Below, in pieces: positions 61,690 through 64,000 of a stretch of 64,000 nt of DNA. The notes below the pieces were generated by a model. It saw nothing but the letters and a program-made list of their open reading frames with translations. It searched no databases and was not told the DNA's origin. The translations under genes and the position numbers were made by a program. Origin of the DNA: Candidatus Pedobacter colombiensis (GTDB taxonomy: Bacteria; Bacteroidota; Bacteroidia; Sphingobacteriales; Sphingobacteriaceae); the NCBI GenBank assembly GCA_029202485.1, contig CP119313.1, positions 4,836,001 to 4,900,000 on the forward strand. Direction: 5' to 3'. Position 1 is the stretch's first letter; every line of letters begins with the position of its first letter.

Positions 61690-63495
61690 CTACTTTACCC
61701 TAATTAGCAGGTAACCATTGTAACTTAACTGACTGTTTAATTCTTCGGCATCTTCTGTATTAGAACTTGTATTGAGCGACATAATCATCAATTTTAACTC
61801 ATAGTTATTTAAATTCTGAGCCAGCGAAAGTGAATCCTCCGGCAAATAATAAGCATTACCACCATTAGGCCTTTCTTTTAATTTACCTGTTTTAAAAGCT
61901 TTAACGGCATCTTCAGCCAGCTTACGCAAATCAAATTCAGCTTGAAGCTCAGCTCCAACCTTCACCGTTAGGTTTCCAGTTTGTCTAACCTTTTCAACAA
62001 CAACCAGCTGGTTATTAATTTTTGTAGTGTTTTGTTCGGCATAACTCTCGATAGGGATTACGTAATCATACCCCCTTACATTCACAATAGACTCATCTTG
62101 CGGAACAAATCGTACGTAATCCATATACCGTCTACCTACTGTTTTTATGTTCAGCAAAGCATAAGCCGTATCGGTTTTTTTACTTTTAATCGCATAACGG
62201 GATTGTGTAGTATCCTTTGCTTCAATTTTAGTCTCCAGCTCCTCCAAATTCACCTTTGTAAAAGGCTGCAATGTACTTAAGCCATGCCTGTCAACCAAAT
62301 AATTTACCACAGCACCACGTTGGTCAATGTCCTTTTGATTTTTAGAAGCCATTAGTCTTTTTAAACGAGCTACCTGCGAATATTTAGATACTGAAAAAGC
62401 ACTCTGTGGTCCATAGGTAGCCAGCAAAGCAAGTACGCATAAGCTAACCGGAATGATTTTAATGTTTTGTTTTTTACTGATCAGGAAGTAAACCGTAATT
62501 AAGGTTAACCACACGGCCAGTACAATAAGTATATACCTTGACTCCGTAATGCCATAATTACCCACTCTTTTCCAAACAGCAAGCAGCAATAACACCACTA
62601 ATGGAATCATCATTACGTAAAAGAACCTTGAAAACAACTTCATCCATCCATTCCCTTCTTTTTCCTTGATGGGATAAATGAGCAATAAAGATAGAATGCC
62701 AAATACAGCGTAGCCTAAAATCAACGTTGACACCAGACCTTTAGGCAATACCCAATTGATCATGATCTTAGCCTCATAAACCAGCAAAATAAGCAGATAT
62801 ATGGTCATTAAGGGAATTAACACGTACTGTGTAAATATTTTAAGGCCTTTTGGATAGCTTTCGTCTTTGTTTAATTCTTCAAAATCATCAGGCACACCTG
62901 CGAGAAAAAAGACCGTCATAAATCCAGCGGTAACAACCGCAAATAGCCGCATATAAGTCTTCCAGCCAATATTTACATTAAACAAGCCATCAATTGCGAC
63001 AAGCGCGATGGCCAGTCCGGCAAAAAGCACACCTGCATACAAGGCGGAGGTCAGGATTCTTAAAAATAAAGTTTTATTGTATTGCCAAAAGCCATTAGCA
63101 TTCCCATTCCTTATAAAGGGCGCAAAAGCGACCAGCAAATGAAAGGCGAATGCCAGCAAACCTATACGAAAAACATCGGCCAGATAAAAAGATGGCTTTA
63201 ACACAAAGTACAAGACGGTACAGATCAATACGACTGCCAATCGTAAAGCCCATTGTCTTGCAGACTTAAGTTTATTAGCTTCTGCATAAAGATCTACAGC
63301 CAAAAGCAAAGTCAACGCAAGATTGCAAACAGAAAGAAATACAGCAAGCTGCTCTTCCGTATGCCTACTTACATCTACGATATAACACCATGATATGGTA
63401 GCTACTATAGCCACTAAAACCTGCAAAGGAAACCGAGAAACAACTTTAACAAAGCTGATCCATAAGGAGTGTACTGAAGGTAATTTGAGTTTCAT
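61690..63495 (-). CDS. DUF4153 domain-containing membrane protein
   Basis: A 601-residue inner-membrane protein. Residues 15-370 hold about eleven hydrophobic helices, with the FFLAGVPDDFEELN loop near 197 that marks the family. The remaining 230 residues are soluble and probably extracytoplasmic. The function is unknown. It is on the same strand as the helicase, 23 bases upstream, so the two may be co-transcribed. Confidence 0.88.
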   Translation of the reverse strand: MKLKLPSVHSLWISFVKVVSRFPLQVLVAIVATISWCYIVDVSRHTEEQLAVFLSVCNLALTLLLAVDLYAEANKLKSARQWALRLAVVLICTVLYFVLKPSFYLADVFRIGLLAFAFHLLVAFAPFIRNGNANGFWQYNKTLFLRILTSALYAGVLFAGLAIALVAIDGLFNVNIGWKTYMRLFAVVTAGFMTVFFLAGVPDDFEELNKDESYPKGLKIFTQYVLIPLMTIYLLILLVYEAKIMINWVLPKGLVSTLILGYAVFGILSLLLIYPIKEKEGNGWMKLFSRFFYVMMIPLVVLLLLAVWKRVGNYGITESRYILIVLAVWLTLITVYFLISKKQNIKIIPVSLCVLALLATYGPQSAFSVSKYSQVARLKRLMASKNQKDIDQRGAVVNYLVDRHGLSTLQPFTKVNLEELETKIEAKDTTQSRYAIKSKKTDTAYALLNIKTVGRRYMDYVRFVPQDESIVNVRGYDYVIPIESYAEQNTTKINNQLVVVEKVRQTGNLTVKVGAELQAEFDLRKLAEDAVKAFKTGKLKERPNGGNAYYLPEDSLSLAQNLNNYELKLMIMSLNTSSNTEDAEELNSQLSYNGYLLIRVK

Positions 63496-63605
63496 ATGAA
63501 TTAACGATAAGGGCTATTAACTAGTATTTTCAAAAATAGCAATATTTAAACTAACGATTGGTTTACAGATCATTTAACAAAAATTAACATCTAAAAATTT
63601 TTATT

Positions 63606-63619
63606 ACTAAATCTTTAGT
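63606..63619 (+). promoter_or_regulatory. Putative BlaI operator 3, distal
   Basis: ACTAAATCTTTAGT, identical to operator 2; the flanking identity covers 63605-63623 (19 bases). It lies 31 bases before the ATG at 63651 and directly before a near-consensus -7 box TAACTTTA (63622-63629), where a bound repressor would block transcription. Confidence 0.55.
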
Positions 63620-63650
63620 TATAACTTTAAATTAAACCATAACTAGCCAA

Positions 63651-64000
63651 ATGAAATTAATCGCTCTAATTATTTTATTCCTTAGCCAGGCTCTATTCGC
63701 TTCGGCGCAGCAGGCTTATTCTATTAAAGGTTCCGTTATAGATACCATGGCCAGTTATAAACTGGTCAATACCACCATCACTGTATTAAACCAAAAGGAC
63801 TCTACCCTGGTAAAGTTTAGCAGAGCCGATGCTGAAGGTAATTTTTCGACAACAATACTGCGCCCGGGTAAATTCATTTTGTTAGTTACCTATCCCGGCT
63901 ATGCAGATTATGCTGAGGATTTTACCTTGGACACCGAGCAGGCAATTAAGGATTTTGGAAGCCTAAATATGATTCTAAAATCTACGCTGCTGAATACTGT
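63651..64000 (+). CDS. CarboxypepD_reg-domain surface protein, N-terminal part (cut by the window)
   Basis: The first 116 codons of a gene that runs off the right edge. A signal peptide (1-19, LIALIILFLSQALFASAQQ) is followed by a CarboxypepD_reg-like beta-sandwich (YSIKGSVIDTMASYKLVNTTITVLNQKDSTLVKF, SRADAEGNFSTTILRPGKFIL). In Bacteroidota this layout usually leads into an outer-membrane beta barrel, but the rest is not visible. Its promoter holds a dyad identical to that before the BlaI-type gene. Confidence 0.85.
   Translation, partial: MKLIALIILFLSQALFASAQQAYSIKGSVIDTMASYKLVNTTITVLNQKDSTLVKFSRADAEGNFSTTILRPGKFILLVTYPGYADYAEDFTLDTEQAIKDFGSLNMILKSTLLNT

Overview
The window looks like chromosomal DNA from a Bacteroidota bacterium of the Sphingobacteriaceae, most like Pedobacter. 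This rests on family content: type IX secretion (T9SS) type B sorting domains, PorP/SprF proteins, TonB plug and CarboxypepD_reg surface proteins, a BlaI/M56 pair, three-gene succinate dehydrogenase, LytTR/LytS regulation, and -7 boxes of the form TAnnTTTG. No tRNA, rRNA, CRISPR array, phage gene or intact insertion sequence was seen. Both ends cut a gene: a sigma-54 activator on the left and a CarboxypepD_reg-type surface protein on the right.

Layout. 1-4.6 kb is housekeeping (sigma-54 regulator tail, lptE, a TPR-like protein, secG, groES-groEL). 4.6-12.2 kb holds a 2184-residue PKD-repeat T9SS cargo protein followed at once by a PorP/SprF gene. 12.3-14.4 kb carries an MgtC/SapB protein and L-serine dehydratase. 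14.5-21.4 kb is the SpoIIM / membrane protein / DUF4129 / DUF4350 / MoxR / DUF58 operon with a divergent RDD gene. 21.4-24.9 kb has DUF2752, CD225, an SGNH lipoprotein, lipB, a phosphopantetheinyl transferase and dcd. 24.9-25.7 kb is decayed DNA ending in a remnant of the gene that follows it. 25.7-30 kb is a macroglobulin-like/TonB-plug surface protein followed by an enoyl-CoA isomerase-like protein and a 2,4-dienoyl-CoA reductase-like SDR. 30-38.4 kb holds fabH, clpS, a thioredoxin-fold protein, two tandem outer-membrane beta-barrel proteins, a NUDIX hydrolase and an acyltransferase. 38.4-40.2 kb is a LytS/LytTR two-component pair. 40.4-48.7 kb holds a tiny membrane peptide, a second PorP/SprF plus giant-adhesin module (YDG/MBG repeats) and an AraC regulator. 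48.9-52.3 kb is a BlaI repressor, an M56-TonB-plug fusion and an inverted partial copy of that fusion. 52.4-55.9 kb is sdhCAB. 56-64 kb holds an orphan double-glycine-leader peptide, an HtrA protease, dapF, a PIF1-like helicase with a C-terminal HTH, a DUF4153 membrane protein and the cut surface-protein gene.

How it fits together. Much of the accessory content concerns the cell surface. Two independent adhesin + PorP/SprF modules point to T9SS export of very large proteins. The BlaI-type repressor appears to have paired operators before its own operon and an identical operator before the surface-protein gene at 63651, which suggests a small distributed regulon. The region between the M56 fusion and sdhB has been remodelled by an inverted partial duplication bounded by two identical 37-nt terminators. 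The best candidates for something undescribed are that BlaI/M56-TonB-plug system with its operators and the orphan Cys-containing GG-leader peptide at 56421.
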